Of a stretch of 5,494 nucleotides of DNA, positions 4,924 to 5,494 are shown piece by piece (the stretch's first letter is position 1; each line of letters opens with the position of its first letter). A program made the translations under genes and the position numbers. This DNA is from DASUTW01 sp035513995 (GTDB lineage: Bacteria > Actinomycetota > UBA4738 > CALAEC01): assembly GCA_035513995.1 (NCBI GenBank), contig DATKBL010000022.1, forward strand, positions 1 to 5,494, given 5' to 3'. Under the pieces are notes generated by a model. It worked only from the letters and a program-made list of their open reading frames with translations. It had not been told where the DNA came from and did not search any database.

Positions 4924-4953
4924 TTGACGAACCGACCGGTCGGTATGTAAGGT
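4924..4953 (+). promoter_or_regulatory. Promoter of the TetR-family gene, probably giving a leaderless mRNA
   Basis: TTGACG (4924-4929) and TAAGGT (4948-4953) are 18 bp apart. Transcription would begin about 7 nt further, at or next to the GTG at 4962. There is no Shine-Dalgarno before that GTG, which fits leaderless translation, common in actinobacteria. The operator palindrome lies between the two hexamers. Confidence 0.5.
4931..4944. promoter_or_regulatory. TetR-type operator palindrome
   Basis: ACCGACCGGTCGGT is a perfect 14-bp palindrome in the 96-bp gap between the divergent genes at 4865 and 4962. Partial symmetry continues outwards (AC at 4927-4928 against GT at 4947-4948, and single matches beyond), giving a footprint of about 20-30 bp, usual for a TetR dimer or pair of dimers. 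Similar ACCGACCGGTCGGT-type sites are known for actinobacterial TetR regulators. It lies between the -35 and -10 of the TetR promoter, so bound repressor would block its own synthesis. The divergent gene's promoter could be affected too. Confidence 0.7.
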
Positions 4954-4961
4954 TCCGGGCC

Positions 4962-5494
4962 GTGACACCGCAGACCGACCGAGGCGAGGAGACCCGCCGC
5001 CGCATCCTGGCGGAGGCCGCCGAGGCCTTCGCGGATCGGGGGTACGCCTCGACGTCGCTGAGCGATCTGGTGAGCGCCACCGGCCTGACCAAGGGGGCCT
5101 TCTACTTCCACTTCGCCTCGAAGGAGGAGCTCGCGCTGGAGGTCTTCCGCTCGAAGCACGAGGAGTGGCACGGGAAGGTGCTCGCCGTCCTCGAGGAGGA
5201 GGAGCGCGCGATCGACCGGATGGTCGCCGTGATGCGGACCGTCACCGAGCTGATCGAGGCCGACCCGTCGGCTCGGTGCGTGGGGAGGCTCGCCGACGAG
5301 CTGTCGCGCGAGCCCCAGCTGGCCTCGATCGTGAACGGCCAGTTCGAGGCCTGGGTCGGGCTCTCCACCGAGCTGCTGCGGCGCGCGCAGGAGGAGGGCG
5401 ACGTCCGCGCCGACCTGGACCCTGTCGAGGTCTCCGAGGTGGCGGTGGCCGGGTTCATCGGGCTGGAGCACGTCTCGGGCACCAGGGGCGTCGG
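4962..5494 (+). CDS. TetR/AcrR-family transcriptional regulator (partial, 3' end missing)
   Basis: The frame is open from GTG 4962 to the window edge, 177 codons, so most of a typical 190-220 residue TetR protein is present. The N-terminal DNA-binding domain is clear: RRRILAEAAEAFADRGYAST (13-32), then the helix-turn-helix LSDLVSATGLTKGAFYFHF (33-51), followed by ASKEEL. Residues from about 60 onwards form the variable helical ligand-binding and dimerisation domain, with one Cys in the visible part (PSARCVG). The KGAFYFHF form and overall pattern recall gamma-butyrolactone-receptor-like (ArpA/ScbR-type) members, but the ligand cannot be deduced. An operator palindrome overlaps its promoter, so autorepression is likely. 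The divergent small HesB-like and glycosylase genes are candidate targets, as are genes beyond the right edge. Confidence 0.92.
   Translation, partial: MTPQTDRGEETRRRILAEAAEAFADRGYASTSLSDLVSATGLTKGAFYFHFASKEELALEVFRSKHEEWHGKVLAVLEEEERAIDRMVAVMRTVTELIEADPSARCVGRLADELSREPQLASIVNGQFEAWVGLSTELLRRAQEEGDVRADLDPVEVSEVAVAGFIGLEHVSGTRGV

Overview
The window is uniformly GC-rich, with strong G/C preference at third codon positions. Several gene types are typical of high-GC Gram-positive bacteria: a DUF5317 domain, a TetR regulator that appears to be leaderless, GTG starts, and an Fpg/Nei glycosylase of an actinobacterial-looking subtype. I infer an actinobacterium (Actinomycetota), probably chromosomal and possibly from an environmental or uncultured lineage. 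No tRNA, rRNA, CRISPR array or insertion sequence was seen.

Layout, left to right. (1) On the minus strand, positions 1-564 hold the N-terminal membrane region of a protein cut by the window edge. It is preceded at 641-727 by a 28-residue single-span microprotein gene with a near-ideal ribosome binding site. A perfect 10-bp GC hairpin lies between the two. (2) Divergently, on the plus strand, 888-2873 encodes an unusual transporter: an N-terminal DUF5317 membrane domain fused to an MFS exporter domain. Its 3' end runs out of frame into a relic that resembles the HTH part of ParB (about 2807-2992). (3) Convergent with it, 2999-3307 on the minus strand is an A-type iron-sulfur carrier (HesB/IscA/ErpA family) with its own promoter.

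(4) Between that gene and the DNA repair gene to its right is the most interesting element, about 3374-3665 on the minus strand. It contains a sigma70-like promoter and a 16-nt Shine-Dalgarno sequence that matches the 16S rRNA tail almost end to end. A 13-codon mini-ORF follows, then an exact 11-nt complement of the Shine-Dalgarno region, and finally a very strong GC hairpin. It looks like a small structured transcript or leader whose translation can be masked by its own RNA. (5) Positions 3682-4515 (minus) encode an Fpg/Nei-type DNA glycosylase, with a probable operon partner upstream at 4545-4865, a cysteine-free relative of the HesB/IscA fold. (6) Divergent from these, 4962-5494 (plus) is a TetR-family regulator cut by the right edge. 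Its promoter overlaps a perfect 14-bp palindrome, which suggests autoregulation and possibly control of the 4865-to-3682 operon.

Taken together, the window holds housekeeping-like Fe-S and DNA repair genes, a fused exporter and a membrane sensor-like protein. Two very short ORFs with exceptionally strong ribosome binding sites, both probably missed by standard gene callers, are the most likely undescribed biology.
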